A stretch of 64,000 nt of DNA from Allomesorhizobium sp043769475 (GCF_043769475.1 NZ_CP171729.1:6076001-6140000), one strand, 5' to 3'; positions 19,119 through 27,754 are shown, counted from the stretch's first letter. Notes: a model not told the origin generated them from the sequence alone. Numbers and translations: made by a program.

Positions 19119-20660
19119 ATGATGAATACTAACGTTCCCGTACTTCGACGCCGCGGAGGACGCGCGTCGGTCGTAGCTGCCAGGGAAGCAGGGAAGAGGC
19201 CTCGCGTCTCAACCGTCAAGTACGGCATTCGACCTGTGGAAGCCGTCACTGCTGAGCAGCTTGAGCGCATTCACCAGGCTTCGCTGGCGATCCTGCGCGA
19301 GATCGGGATCGAATTCAGGGATGAAACGGCGATCCAGCAATGGAAGGAGGCTGGAGCCGACGTCCAAGGCCAACGCGTGCGCCTCGATGGCGAGATGCTG
19401 ATGCATCTCATCTCCAAGGCCCCATCCCGCTTTGAAATGACATCTCGCGATCCGTCGCAGCGTTTTGAGATCGCGCCAGACACGATGACCTTCAGCGCCA
19501 TGCAAGGCGCGCCAAACATCCGCGATCTTCAGGGCGTGCGACGCGCATCCACGATCGAGGATCTGCGGAATATGAACCGGCTGACCCAGATGCTGCCCGG
19601 GTTCCATATCGCCGGCGGGTTCACCTGCGAGCCGACCGATATCGCTGTTCCATGGCGCCATCTGCACATCAACCATTCGAGCCTGGTGGAGACGGACATG
19701 CCCTTCTTCGGTCTGACGACCGGGAAGCAGCGTGCCGAGGACTCGATCGCCATGAGTCAGATCGTCCACGGCAAGGGATTCATGGATCAGAACGCGGTGA
19801 TGCTCGGTCACGTGTCCGGAAACTCGCCTCTTGTCTGGGATGCGACCATGCTGGAAGGGCTTCGGGCATTCGTCGAGGCGAACCAGGTCGTCCTGCTGTC
19901 TCCATTTGTGCTCGGCGCCGCCAACACTCCCGCCGACATCCCCGCCACGATCGCTCAGGTGAACGCCGAGACTCTCGCCGCCCTCGCTTATACTCAGCTT
20001 GTCGCGCCTGGTGCAAAGATGATCTACGGTCAGTATTCGGTCTCAGTGTCGATGCGCAGCGGCGCTCCGATGTCCGGCATGCCCGAAGTCACGCTCATCA
20101 ACGCGGTCATCGGCCAACTGGCGAGGCGGTACGGTGTGCCGTGGCGAACCACTGCGTCTCAATCCTCCGCCAAAACCTTCGATGCTCAGTCCGGCTATGA
20201 ATCAGCGGTGGCCTACATGTCAGGCGCGAGTGCCTGCGCGAATCTGATGATGCATGCGGGCGGCTGGGATGAGGCCGGTCTTGTGTGCTGCATGGCGAAG
20301 TTCGTCGCGGATGCGGAACAGAACCTGCTGATCGAGAAATACGCTCGGGGCATTTCCTTCGAACATTTCGACGACGCTCTCGAGGCCGTTCGGCGCATCG
20401 GTCCAGGCGGCCACTATCTAGGAGATTCCTTCACGCTCAAGCGCTTCAAGGACGCATTCATTGCGCCGGAGATCCTCGATTACCTGAGCTACGAGCAGTG
20501 GAAGGTCAAAGGTTCCAAGGACATGGCGCAGCGCTGCCGTGAGAAGGCGAAATCGATAATTGCGAGCTACGAGCAGCCGCCGATGGATCCCGCCGTGCGC
20601 GAGGAACTCGATGCGTTTGTGGCACAACGTCAGGAGGAAATTTCGCCAAGCCTTGTCTAA
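19119..20660 (+). CDS. MttB-family (trimethylamine/betaine:corrinoid) methyltransferase
   Basis: A 513-residue MttB superfamily protein, with blocks KYGIRPVEAVTAEQLERIH, GAPNIRDLQG, LGHVSGNSPLVWDA and YGQYSVSVSMRSGAP. There is no in-frame amber codon, so this is the non-pyrrolysine branch, whose characterised members demethylate glycine betaine, proline betaine or carnitine rather than trimethylamine. ATG 19119 or 19122 follows GGGAAGACG; the upstream ATG at 19038 lies in the leader element and is less likely. It should work with the corrinoid protein at 9408. The substrate is inferred from family and context. Confidence 0.92.
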   Translation: MMNTNVPVLRRRGGRASVVAAREAGKRPRVSTVKYGIRPVEAVTAEQLERIHQASLAILREIGIEFRDETAIQQWKEAGADVQGQRVRLDGEMLMHLISKAPSRFEMTSRDPSQRFEIAPDTMTFSAMQGAPNIRDLQGVRRASTIEDLRNMNRLTQMLPGFHIAGGFTCEPTDIAVPWRHLHINHSSLVETDMPFFGLTTGKQRAEDSIAMSQIVHGKGFMDQNAVMLGHVSGNSPLVWDATMLEGLRAFVEANQVVLLSPFVLGAANTPADIPATIAQVNAETLAALAYTQLVAPGAKMIYGQYSVSVSMRSGAPMSGMPEVTLINAVIGQLARRYGVPWRTTASQSSAKTFDAQSGYESAVAYMSGASACANLMMHAGGWDEAGLVCCMAKFVADAEQNLLIEKYARGISFEHFDDALEAVRRIGPGGHYLGDSFTLKRFKDAFIAPEILDYLSYEQWKVKGSKDMAQRCREKAKSIIASYEQPPMDPAVREELDAFVAQRQEEISPSLV

Positions 20661-20721
20661 GTCTCGGCCACCACGAGCCCATGAGATCACTGAACCGGGA
20701 AGACTAAAAAGGGAGAAGAAG

Positions 20722-20769
20722 ATGGGCTTTTCAAAAGCGACGGGGAGGCTGTCGATCATCCTTTGCTGA
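20722..20769 (+). pseudogene. 5' stub of the gene that followed mttB
   Basis: ATG 20722 is preceded by GGGAGAAGAAG, a strong ribosome site, but only MGFSKATGRLSIILC is encoded before a stop. This looks like the start of a signal peptide, perhaps of a substrate-binding protein, cut off where the kinase remnant begins. Confidence 0.4.
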
Positions 20770-20816
20770 CGGCAAGTCCTTTACATGCTCACGTATCAAG
20801 ATTGACGCCGAAAGCC

Positions 20817-21117
20817 TCAGTAATAGATCTCGATATTGCGTCTTTGTGCGAACGCGATCGGGTGGTATTCGAGACGCAGATTCTGCCTGGGCCGCGGGCC
20901 GATCTGCTGGATCACCAGCCCGGCCGCCAGCGAGCCGAGGTCGCCGAAATCCTGGAGGCTGCGCGCACTCGCCGTCCGGCGTCACGAAGATCATTGAACG
21001 GGCGGTGGCCGGCTCGCCCGGAGCGGCTTGGTGTCGAAGGCCACCCTGGGCATGGATGTCGTGGGTGTAGATCTCGCCGAGCGCGTCGTTGGATAGGTGA
21101 CCGACCAGTGTCATCAT
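20817..21117 (-). pseudogene. PfkB-family (adenosine-kinase-like) pseudogene with large internal deletion
   Basis: MTLVGHLSNDALGEIYTHDI and PATARSMIFVTPDGE belong to the N-terminal half of a PfkB kinase. Directly after, in another frame, come SLQDFGDLGSLAAGLVIQQI and GPRPRQNLRLE, which are its extreme C terminus. The ATP and catalytic (GAGD) region between is gone. A fused remnant. Confidence 0.65.
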
Positions 21118-21159
21118 TGGTCAGCATCCAAGCCACTTAGAAGACCGAGCACTCGTCCT

Positions 21160-21316
21160 ACGGATTTGTCATTTGGCGTTCTCCGCAGACGTTTCAGGTG
21201 TCGCCGAATTTATGTTGTTGCTGAGCATTCCTAGCGGTTTGGATTTGCTAAGAGTCTATGATTTTTTTGAAGGATCTGTTGCAACGCCTGCACGCGGAGC
21301 GAGTTGACGGCCTGCT
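21160..21316 (+). repeat. Dispersed 150-bp repeat, copy 1
   Basis: Aligns with 33310-33459 in the same orientation. Shared blocks are TTTGTCATTTGG, TTCTCCGCAGA, TTATGTTGTTGCT, GCGGTTT and GAAGGATCTGTTGCAA, ending CCTGCACGCGGA. It lies just ahead of the decayed traR gene. Its nature is unclear: a promoter region or the end of a mobile element. Confidence 0.6.
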
Positions 21317-21345
21317 GGATGAAGCGCGACCTGGCAGACCGTCGC
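21283..21345 (+). pseudogene. Possible IS630-type fragment
   Basis: LQRLHAERVDGLLDEARPGRPSHL resembles the RWRxRF-xxGLLDEPRPGxP linker of IS630 transposases. Only about 20 codons are present. Confidence 0.35.
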
Positions 21346-21400
21346 ATCTACACGTCATTGTAGCGCGCTGCCGACGGATCGCGGGATTGACCTCGGAGCA

Positions 21401-22122
21401 ATGGCGAAGGACATGCAAATTGTCTTTGAGACATTTCTGGAAAAGCTGTCGGAAAGCGTCGATGAGGCGGATTTGCGAGACGCCATGGCTGGTACGCCGC
21501 GTGCTTTGATCTGCTCACCTTTGCCTATCTGTCCTTGCCGCCGCAGCGTTCAGGCAAGCCCAAGCTGATCTCGAACTATCCGGCTCGCTGGACCGCGCAC
21601 TACCTGCAAAACCGCTATCAGAAGATCGATCCGGTCATCATGCGTGCGCGTTGTGGCGGATGCCCGTTTCGGTGGGGATCGGATATACGCGACGGTGTGA
21701 CATCGCAGGTTCAGCGGAGGCTGTTCGACGAAGCGGCCGAGTTCAGCATCCGCTGTGGTTTGACGATCCCGATTGTCGATCGCCGCGGCTCGGTGACAGC
21801 GATGACTTTTGCCGCTGATGAGCCCAATCCGGCATTTCTCCGGGTCGCCGAACGGTATGAACAAGCTCTTCAGCTCATGGCGACCTGCTTTCACATTCAC
21901 GTTCGCCGCAAGCTGTCCGGAAATCGCATGGTGGACGGCGTTTTGCTGACGCCGCGTGAATATGAGTGCCTGCAATGGGCCGCGCGCGGCAAGTCCGCGT
22001 CCGACATCGGCTGCATCTTGGGCATCGCGCCGCGCACCGCCGCCTTCCATCTGGACAATGCCAAGAAGAAGCTCGGCGTGCGCACGATCACCCAGGCGGC
22101 CGCGCGACTAGGCTTAGGCTAG
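21401..22122 (+). pseudogene. traR: TraR-like LuxR-family quorum-sensing regulator, frameshifted
   Basis: MAKDMQIVFETFLEKLSES starts at ATG 21401 behind CGGAG. At about 21494 the frame shifts, and CFDLLTFAYLSLPP continues through the autoinducer-binding domain (NYPARWTAHYLQNRYQKIDPV, FRWGSDIRDG) and a GerE HTH (LTPREYECLQWAARGKSASD). Apart from the single shift the protein is complete. Position ahead of traI and fseA matches the ICEMlSymR7A order, where TraR with acyl-homoserine lactone activates excision and transfer. Either inactive or a sequencing error at one position. Confidence 0.8.
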
Positions 22123-22237
22123 CCGACGCCAGATCTGGAATCCACTGACAAGCCATTTCTGCTTGCATAGGTGCACAGGCTGTTTCGGCGGGCGCATTCG
22201 CCTCCAATGGCAGGGTCATTCCTGCGAGGAGGCCCTC

Positions 22238-22856
22238 ATGATCCAGCTGATCGCACCGGGTTGGTACAACGACTGACGAACTGCATGAAATGCACCGTCT
22301 GTGATACCGCGTTTTCCCGGAGCGGCTCGGCTGGGACGTACGGACGAATGGCGGGTACGAGATCGATTCCTTGATGCGCTCAAGCCGCATTATCTGGTCT
22401 TGCGCGGCTGCGACGGCCATGTCGACGGGTGCGTCCGAGTGCTTCCGTCGAACGGGCCGACGATGCTTCGCGACACCTTTCCGGTGCTGTTGGAGGGCAA
22501 GACGGCGCCCGCGGAACCGAGCGTCTGGGAAAACAGCCGTTTCGCCCTTGATCTTCCGCCATCCGCCCCGAAATGAGCTGGCGGAATTGCCCTCGGCGCT
22601 TACGACCTCTTCGCCGGCATGATCGAGTTCGGCCTGTCGCGCTCTCTCAGCCGAATTGTCACCGTCACCGATCTTCGCATGGAGAGGATCCTGCCGGCTG
22701 GCCGCTTGTGCGGATCGGCGAACCGCACACAATCGGCACCACCCGCGCCGTGGCCGGATATCTCGACGTCTCCACCGAGAGGCTGGAGGCTGTTCGATGG
22801 AACGGCGGTTTTCATGGCCCGTGCTGTGGGCGCCGATGGCCTGCAGGGCCGCCTGA
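22238..22856 (+). pseudogene. traI: TraI/LuxI-type acyl-homoserine-lactone synthase pseudogene
   Basis: ATG 22238, behind GCGAGGAGG, gives MIQLIAPGWYND. The pieces TDELHEMHRL, RLGWDVRTNGGYEID, then LKPHYLVLRGCDGHVDGCVR, MLRDTFPVLLEG, WENSRFALDLPPSAP and IVTVTDLRMERIL follow in shifted frames, ending VLWAPMACRAA. These include the conserved R/W/E-R-F residues of LuxI proteins. At least two stops and three frameshifts prove inactivation. Confidence 0.85.
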
Positions 22857-22897
22857 TGTCTGGTCGTTGCCTCCGCACTGCAGGTGGGGCCTGGGTC

Positions 22898-23755
22898 ATG
22901 AGCGTGGTAGAATGCAGCGCCGCCGACTGGCCGGATTGGTGGGATACGAGCTCGTACGGCTACACCGCTCATCTGACCCGGCGCGACTGGGCCTGGGAGT
23001 TCTTGCGGCGCAATGCGGCATTCCGGCATGATCTGGCCCAGGCACTGGAGCGGGCCGAATGGCTGGAAAGTCGGTCGTCGCTGGACATCATTGCTTCGCG
23101 CGTTGACCTGGCGCGCCGGGGCGTTCTGTTTCGCGGACTCCCTCGGGCGTGATGCGGCCGTATTCTGGTGTCCACGCCGGTGCGCATACGCCTTGCCGGC
23201 TGTCGCGGAACAGGTGTCCTCATCGTCGGCGACGCCGCCGTTCGATCTGAGGGCGCTGCCATGCCGTGCAACGGTCCTGCTGGCGGGCGACGGGCACCAA
23301 CATGTTCTGTTGCGGCGTGCCGAGCAGCACGTCCAACCTGTCATGTCTTGCGCTAGCGTTTTGCTGCCCGTCCGACTTCATATCAATGCAATCTGGCCCG
23401 CCGAACAGTTGAAACACCGGCTATAGGGACTCGAATGTCTCAACAGTCTTACGGCGTACGGGCGACTGCCGCGAACCTTATTTCCGTCGGAAGCGCGTGG
23501 TCGCCGCCTCCGCTTCGTCCTCCAGGCGCTCGACGGTTCGCTTGCGGGGCTTCACATTGGGAAATCGCCGAAACGCTGGTCGGCGAACCACGGGTCCAGG
23601 CCGACTGGACAGATCCTCACGATCATCTGCGTGACCGCATCCGCCGCGCCATTCACCGCGGCCATGCGCTGATGAATGGTGGATACAGGGCGTTGGTTGC
23701 TAAAGCGCGACGGAACGCATTGCCATTTCGTCAGCTGGCGAACAAGTCCTTGTAG
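22898..23755 (+). pseudogene. fseA: FseA-like excision activator (msi172-msi171 type, DUF6499/DUF2285)
   Basis: The first frame (22898-23152) encodes DWPDWWDTSSYGYTAH and RRDWAWEFLRRNAAF, the DUF6499 start. Continuity then moves +1 near 23140 into RDAAVFWCPRRCAYALPAV, LLAGDGHQHVLL and VRLHINAIWPAEQLKHRL. In ICEMlSymR7A these two frames are joined by programmed +1 frameshifting to make FseA, so this shift may be natural. A later in-frame TAG (after KHRL) and a further shift before the DUF2285 end (RIRRAIHRGHALMNGGYRAL) are genuine damage. Confidence 0.75.
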
Positions 23756-23982
23756 CCAGCAGTCACCATCCAGTTCGCACGGTCGAGATGACTGCGAAGA
23801 GCCTTCCGGGCGCGCTCCGGTTCGCGTGCCGGATCGATGCCGAGGATCAGATGGGCCATTTCCTCTTCAGTGGCGTTGTCGGCGGAAGCATCGAGCAGCT
23901 GCATATAGGTCGTGAAATGCTCCTTGTCGTAGGCCGTGAGGCCGTCCGACCAGGGGATTTCTTCTATGATTTCAGGCTTCAT
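23731..23982 (-). CDS. qseM: QseM-like antiactivator (DUF2285)
   Basis: 83 residues starting MKPEIIEEIPWSDG, with a DUF2285 core (PERARKALRSHLDRANWM, AGYKDLFAS). In ICEMlSymR7A, QseM binds TraR and FseA and blocks element transfer. Here it is convergent with the fseA remnant and divergent from qseC, as expected. It is apparently the only intact gene of the block. An upstream in-frame ATG at 24090 would extend into the operator region and is unlikely. Confidence 0.75.
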   Translation of the reverse strand: MKPEIIEEIPWSDGLTAYDKEHFTTYMQLLDASADNATEEEMAHLILGIDPAREPERARKALRSHLDRANWMVTAGYKDLFAS

Positions 23983-24079
23983 GACGGACTTTAAACCTTT
24001 TCGGGTTTCCAGCGCATGTAGGGCGGTTCGGTGGTGATCCGCACAAAGGGCTCTGTCGAGCGGTCCTCTATAGCGAATA

Positions 24080-24107
24080 GGAACGATCATTCCTAGAACG
24101 ATAGTTC
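24080..24107. promoter_or_regulatory. Paired dyads between qseM and qseC (candidate QseC operators)
   Basis: GGAACGATCATTCC (24080-24093) and GAACGATAGTTC (24096-24107) are two adjacent dyads in the 165-bp divergent region. QseC-type XRE regulators bind paired inverted repeats here to switch between qseM and qseC expression. Assignment by position and symmetry. Confidence 0.5.
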
Positions 24108-24147
24108 CCGTTCAGGTCCCTATCTCGCTGTGGATCTCAAGGAGATC

Positions 24148-24328
24148 ATGGCGATCAATATGCGTCGTTTGCGCGCAAGAAGAGCTAGCTGCGCGCGCTG
24201 AGCTTAGCATGCGCTACGTGGGCTCGATCGAACGCGCCCGTGTTTCCGCGAGCGTAAGCGTGCTCGGGCGGTTGGCGGCCGCACTGAACGCTGATCCCTG
24301 CGATTTGATCAGGCCGCCGCAGAAATAG
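24148..24328 (+). pseudogene. qseC: QseC-like XRE regulator, frameshifted
   Basis: It starts MAINMRRLRA after AAGGAGA. The frame then breaks, and QEELAARAELSMRYVGSIER, then SVSVLGRLAAALNADPCDLI, complete a small XRE/Cro HTH. A few codons between RRLR and QEEL are lost together with the frame. GTG 24130 is an alternative start. Without QseC, qseM control would be changed. Confidence 0.7.
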
Positions 24329-25204
24329 GTGCAGTGTTCGCGGTCCGGTCGCCCGAAACTGATCGTTAGCGAACTCGAGCCGCAGCTGACCGGCGCCCGC
24401 GCGCCTGGCGGCGCGCCGGATGCTCGTGAGCCGAGCCCGCTTTTCTTCGCCAGGCTCAGGCGGTCTCGGCCATCCGGCTTCGCGAACCGGAGCGCGGCAC
24501 CGTGCCGTGGGCAAGCCGTGGGGCAGGGCGAATGCCGACCTTGGGCTCCCGAGCAATGCAGCCACCGGTTGCTCTATTACGGCATCAACATTCCTGATCC
24601 TGTGGGGTGCGGTCATCGAGCGTGGTCACCCCAGCCAGAACTGGCTGACCTTCCGGCAGGCGCTTGCCCTCGGCGATGACACCTTTGACCTCCATCAGCT
24701 TCGACGCCTTCAGGCCTGTTTCGTGATGAGCGGACTGGCTGCAATAGTCGTTTGGCGCTCCAAGCATGCCACCTGGTTGGAAAACGCTGCGCCAGATCGG
24801 GAACTCGTTAAATTCTGCAATGTAGTCTCGTGGACGCTCTCTATGTTGATGCGCCATACTCCGGCATATCCCGGCGCGGTTTACCCGTTTGCGGTCGTGC
24901 GCTGACAGTTGCCTTCCTAGCTGTCGCGAGGGTTCGCAGCCTCCGCCCAGCCGCGGTCTTCAGATGAACAGAGTCGAAACAACCGTTCCAGAGATTTGAG
25001 CAAGCCCTTGGGCATCGTTGCAATCGGTCTTGGGCCGGACTGTAACCTCATATGGAAGACGATATCTGGCCGGTAAGGGCGCCCAAGGCTGGTGGCGTTT
25101 CAAACCTCGCCGGTCGCTGCAGCCCGTATTTCACAGGCCAACGTATTTTGGCGCAAACTCTCGTCCCTGGTTACTATAATTCGCAAAACGTCGCCGCCCG
25201 ATTA
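24329..25204. other. Largely gene-free, one unassigned open frame
   Basis: The only frame with some coding character is 24585-24857 on the minus strand (90 codons, with RDYIAEFNEFPIWRSVFQPG and LMEVKGVIAEGKRLPEGQP). I recognise no family and see no ribosome site. The rest of this stretch, adjoining the quorum-sensing block, shows nothing I can support. Confidence 0.35.
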
Positions 25205-25330
25205 GTCGTTAGAGTCCGTTTGGGAATTGGTTCCATGGCCGATCCTACCGTGCAAGATGCTTCCCATGGCGACGTGGATCATGGCTTCGGAGCCGTCGCT
25301 GCGCTGTTCGTAGTCGCGCATCGGATGGGC
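25205..25330 (-). pseudogene. Possible IS5-family transposase tail
   Basis: The minus strand reads RDYEQRSDGSEAMIHVAMGS followed by ILHGRIG, like the C-terminal RDYExRTDxSEAMIHxAM pattern of IS5-type transposases. Nothing upstream of it is recognisable. Confidence 0.4.
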
Positions 25331-25374
25331 GGGGCAATAACGCCAGTCCAGGAAATGGAAAGGAGGTGATTCAC

Positions 25375-25506
25375 ATGGCGAACAAGGAAGTTACGAGCGC
25401 GAAGGCGGCTTCGGCGGCTGCGAAGGTGCTCAGCAACCCCAACTCGAGCAAGGCTGCCAAGACTGCAGCAGCATCGGCTCTCACGCAACGTCCCAACAAG
25501 AAGTAG
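25375..25506 (+). CDS. Small conserved alanine-rich protein
   Basis: 43 residues starting MANKEVTSAKAASAA and ending ALTQRPNKK. AGGAGGTGATTCAC immediately before ATG 25375 is a near-perfect ribosome site, so translation is very likely. Rich in Ala, Lys and Ser with no hydrophobic segment. Small proteins of this pattern are common in proteobacteria but have no known function. It precedes the SinR-family gene by 73 bases. Confidence 0.7.
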   Translation: MANKEVTSAKAASAAAKVLSNPNSSKAAKTAAASALTQRPNKK

Positions 25507-25579
25507 GGCGGACTTCATGGCGGGCCGGAGGTCTTCGGCCCGCCACCCTCAAGTGCGATCGGCTCAAGGGAGGCCAACG

Positions 25580-25858
25580 ATGATTTACGCGATCAACTAC
25601 GACCTCAAGCGACCGGGTCAGAATTACGAGGCGCTTCATGAAGCCATCAAGAACTGCGGTGATTGGTGGCACTATTTGGGTTCGACGTGGCTCGTTGATA
25701 GCGCGCTGAATGCGCAAGGCGTCTGGAGCCGTCTCGAACAGAGTATCGACGAGAGCGACTCCTTCCTCGTGATCGGCGTGACCAGTGACTATCAGGGTTG
25801 GCTGCCTCAGGAGGCTTGGGATTGGATCGATAGCCGCAGTGCAAAGCTGGCGGCATAA
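25580..25858 (+). CDS. SinR-family small protein (Cas2/VapD-like fold)
   Basis: 92 residues beginning MIYAINYDLKRPGQNYEAL, then WWHYLGSTWLVDS and FLVIGVTSDYQGWL. This is the protein group annotated as SinR family, whose beta-alpha-beta ferredoxin-like layout recalls Cas2 and VapD. GGGAGG lies 6 bases before ATG 25580. The role is unknown; members often sit in mobile or defence-like neighbourhoods beside tiny ORFs, as here. Confidence 0.75.
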   Translation: MIYAINYDLKRPGQNYEALHEAIKNCGDWWHYLGSTWLVDSALNAQGVWSRLEQSIDESDSFLVIGVTSDYQGWLPQEAWDWIDSRSAKLAA

Positions 25859-25869
25859 GGAGAGCCACT

Positions 25870-26100
25870 ATGCGCGTCCAAGGTGCTGTCGTCGCGAACA
25901 AGGTCAGACCTTCGCTGTCGTGGTTACCCCCCAAGGCAGCACAAACCGCTCCGAAGCGGCGAAGACTATTCAAGGCTTTATGCCAGTCTTCGGCGTGGCT
26001 GTGGTTCGAGGGCTCAGGACAGCCACAGCTCCCGGCCTACTATGGTCCCGCGACACCGTGAAATTCATGTCAACAGTACCGTTGCACAGGACTCCGTGGG
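25870..26100 (+). pseudogene. Small hypothetical gene following the SinR-family gene, frameshifted
   Basis: ATG 25870 follows GGAGAG and gives MRVQGAVVANK. The better-conserved continuation EQGQTFAVVVTPQGSTNRSE, TIQGFMPVFGVAVV and TVKFMSTVPL is in another frame, so one base change separates them. Joined, it is a ~75-residue soluble protein with no known domain. Confidence 0.5.
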
Positions 26101-26125
26101 AGCGGATGCACGCGGCCGTTCCCGG

Positions 26126-26650
26126 TCATGCGGGCTTCGGTTCCGGCATCGGGATGAGCTTTGCGAGTTCCCTGAGGTTTTGGGCGGTGGCTGCGAGGTG
26201 GAACTCGTCGCGGGCGCCATTCGGTCCTCGTAGTCGGAGGCGGTCGAGCGTCCGCGCGCCCTCATGGATTGAGCGCAGGATCTTGCGGGCGGGTGCGTTC
26301 GGACAGCACCGGGGCTTCAGCGAACATCCGTCGCAGTCCAGCTTGCTGGCGCGATAGCGCATCATGCCGTTCTCATCGACGAGAGGGAGCGGCACCCGGT
26401 AAGCTTTCTGGCGCTGCCTGAGTTCCTTCCCGGCAGGGCAGATGTAGGCATCGGCCTTGTGATCGTAGGTGAAGTCGGCTCTGCTGAAGGTGCCGTCGTC
26501 GCGCTGTGACTTATCGACGACCGGAATATGCGGCTCGATCCCGCGCTCATGGACCAGCCAGGCGAGCATCTCGGCCGAGCCACAGGCGCTGTCGGCGGCC
26601 AACTCTGGCACATCGCCTTCCAGGCCCAGCCTGCAGAGATGGGGTAGGCG
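26126..26650 (-). pseudogene. IS1182-family transposase, C-terminal part
   Basis: LCRLGLEGDVPELAADSACG, HIPVVDKSQRDDGTFSR, YDHKADAYICPAGKELR, KPRCCPNAP and RDEFHLAATAQNLRELAKL are IS1182 blocks. Two internal deletions are visible: one after GDVP, removing the catalytic core, and one before LDRLRLRGPNG. Its N-terminal partner lies at 30676-30945; the gap holds IS110 and IS21. Confidence 0.8.
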
Positions 26651-26713
26651 GGCGCCGGCTCGGCGTCGATTATGGGCCGCGGCTCACCCGCTGAACTTAT
26701 TGAGGAGGAACTG

Positions 26714-27754
26714 ATGGATTACTTCGCCGGTCTCGACGCATCGCTGGAAACCGTTAACATCTGTATTGTCGATCAGGACGGCAATGTCCTTGTTGAACGC
26801 AAGGTCGATGCCGAACCAGATGCGATCGGCACCGTGCTGCGAAGCTTCGGCCGCCCTTTCAAGCGTGTCGGACTTGAAGCTGGCCCGACCTCCTCCTGGC
26901 TCCATGGCGAGCTGTGTGCGGCGGGCTACCCGGCGATTTGCCTCGAGTGCCGGCACGTCAAGGCCGGTTTGAGCGCCATGCGCAACAAGACCGACCGCAA
27001 TGATGCGCGAGGAATCGCGCAACTCGTTCGGCTTGGCTGGTGCCGACAGGTCTTCGTCAAGAGCGGCGAGGCACAGCGGGTGCGGATGCTGTTGGTCAAT
27101 CGCGAGCAACTGCTCAACAAGCTGCAGGATGTCGAGAACTCGGTAAGAGGCTCACTGAAGGTCTTCGGGCTCCGGATCGGGCGCGTGACCAAAAGCTCGT
27201 TCGAAGCTCGTGTCCTGGAACTCATTGAGGCGGCTCCTAGTCTGCTGGCGACCACGGAGCCGATGCTGCGCGTCCGCCAGACGCTCCTTGAGGAGTTTGC
27301 CCGACTGGACCGCCTCGCGCAGCAATTAGCTCGGCGAGATCCGATCTGCCGGCGGCTGATGACGGTTCCTGGCGTCGGAGTGGTCGTCGCGCTCACCTAT
27401 CGGACTGGTATCGACGCGCCGGAGCGCTTCGCGCGATCACGGAACGTTGGTGCCCACTTTGGACTGACGCCGCGGCGGTACAGCTCCGGCCAGACCGACT
27501 ACGATGGTCGTATCAGTCGGTGCGGCGATGAGATGGTTCGAACCGCCCTCTATCAGGCGGCGAACGTCCTGCTGCATCACGGACGCTGGTCGGCGCTCCG
27601 CGCTTGGGCGATGCGGATCGCGAAGCGAAGCAGTGCAAAGGCGGCCAAGGTCGCCCTCGCCCGGAGGCTCTCGGTTATCATGCATCGCATGTGGGTCGAC
27701 GGCACCGACTTCCATTGGTCAGCCGCTAAGTCGTCAACGGTCATGGCAGCTTAG
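26714..27754 (+). CDS. IS110-family transposase, intact
   Basis: 346 residues. GAGGAGGAA precedes ATG 26714. DEDD residues can be placed at D8 (AGLDAS), E55 (VGLEAGPT) and D94/D97 (KTDRNDARG), with the C-terminal TVPGVGVVVALTYRTGI and HFGLTPRRYSSG blocks of the serine-containing domain. Full length and undamaged, so probably active. It sits inside the split IS1182. Confidence 0.92.
   Translation: MDYFAGLDASLETVNICIVDQDGNVLVERKVDAEPDAIGTVLRSFGRPFKRVGLEAGPTSSWLHGELCAAGYPAICLECRHVKAGLSAMRNKTDRNDARGIAQLVRLGWCRQVFVKSGEAQRVRMLLVNREQLLNKLQDVENSVRGSLKVFGLRIGRVTKSSFEARVLELIEAAPSLLATTEPMLRVRQTLLEEFARLDRLAQQLARRDPICRRLMTVPGVGVVVALTYRTGIDAPERFARSRNVGAHFGLTPRRYSSGQTDYDGRISRCGDEMVRTALYQAANVLLHHGRWSALRAWAMRIAKRSSAKAAKVALARRLSVIMHRMWVDGTDFHWSAAKSSTVMAA

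Noticed and set aside
19119..20660. Pyrrolysine-containing MttB
   Set aside because: The frame has no internal TAG, and no pylS or tRNA-Pyl was seen in the window.
22129..22138. CCAGATCTGG palindrome upstream of traI as a tra box
   Set aside because: Only 10 bp of symmetry and it lacks the TGCA arms of known TraR boxes; no second copy in the window supports it.
22088..23344. A 418-codon open frame on the minus strand
   Set aside because: It lies antisense to the traI and fseA remains, which show clear family motifs; the minus frame has no recognisable domain and is a GC-rich shadow.
23424..23429. TAG in the fseA remnant as a recoded codon
   Set aside because: A further frameshift lies downstream and nothing suggests amber recoding; simple decay explains it.
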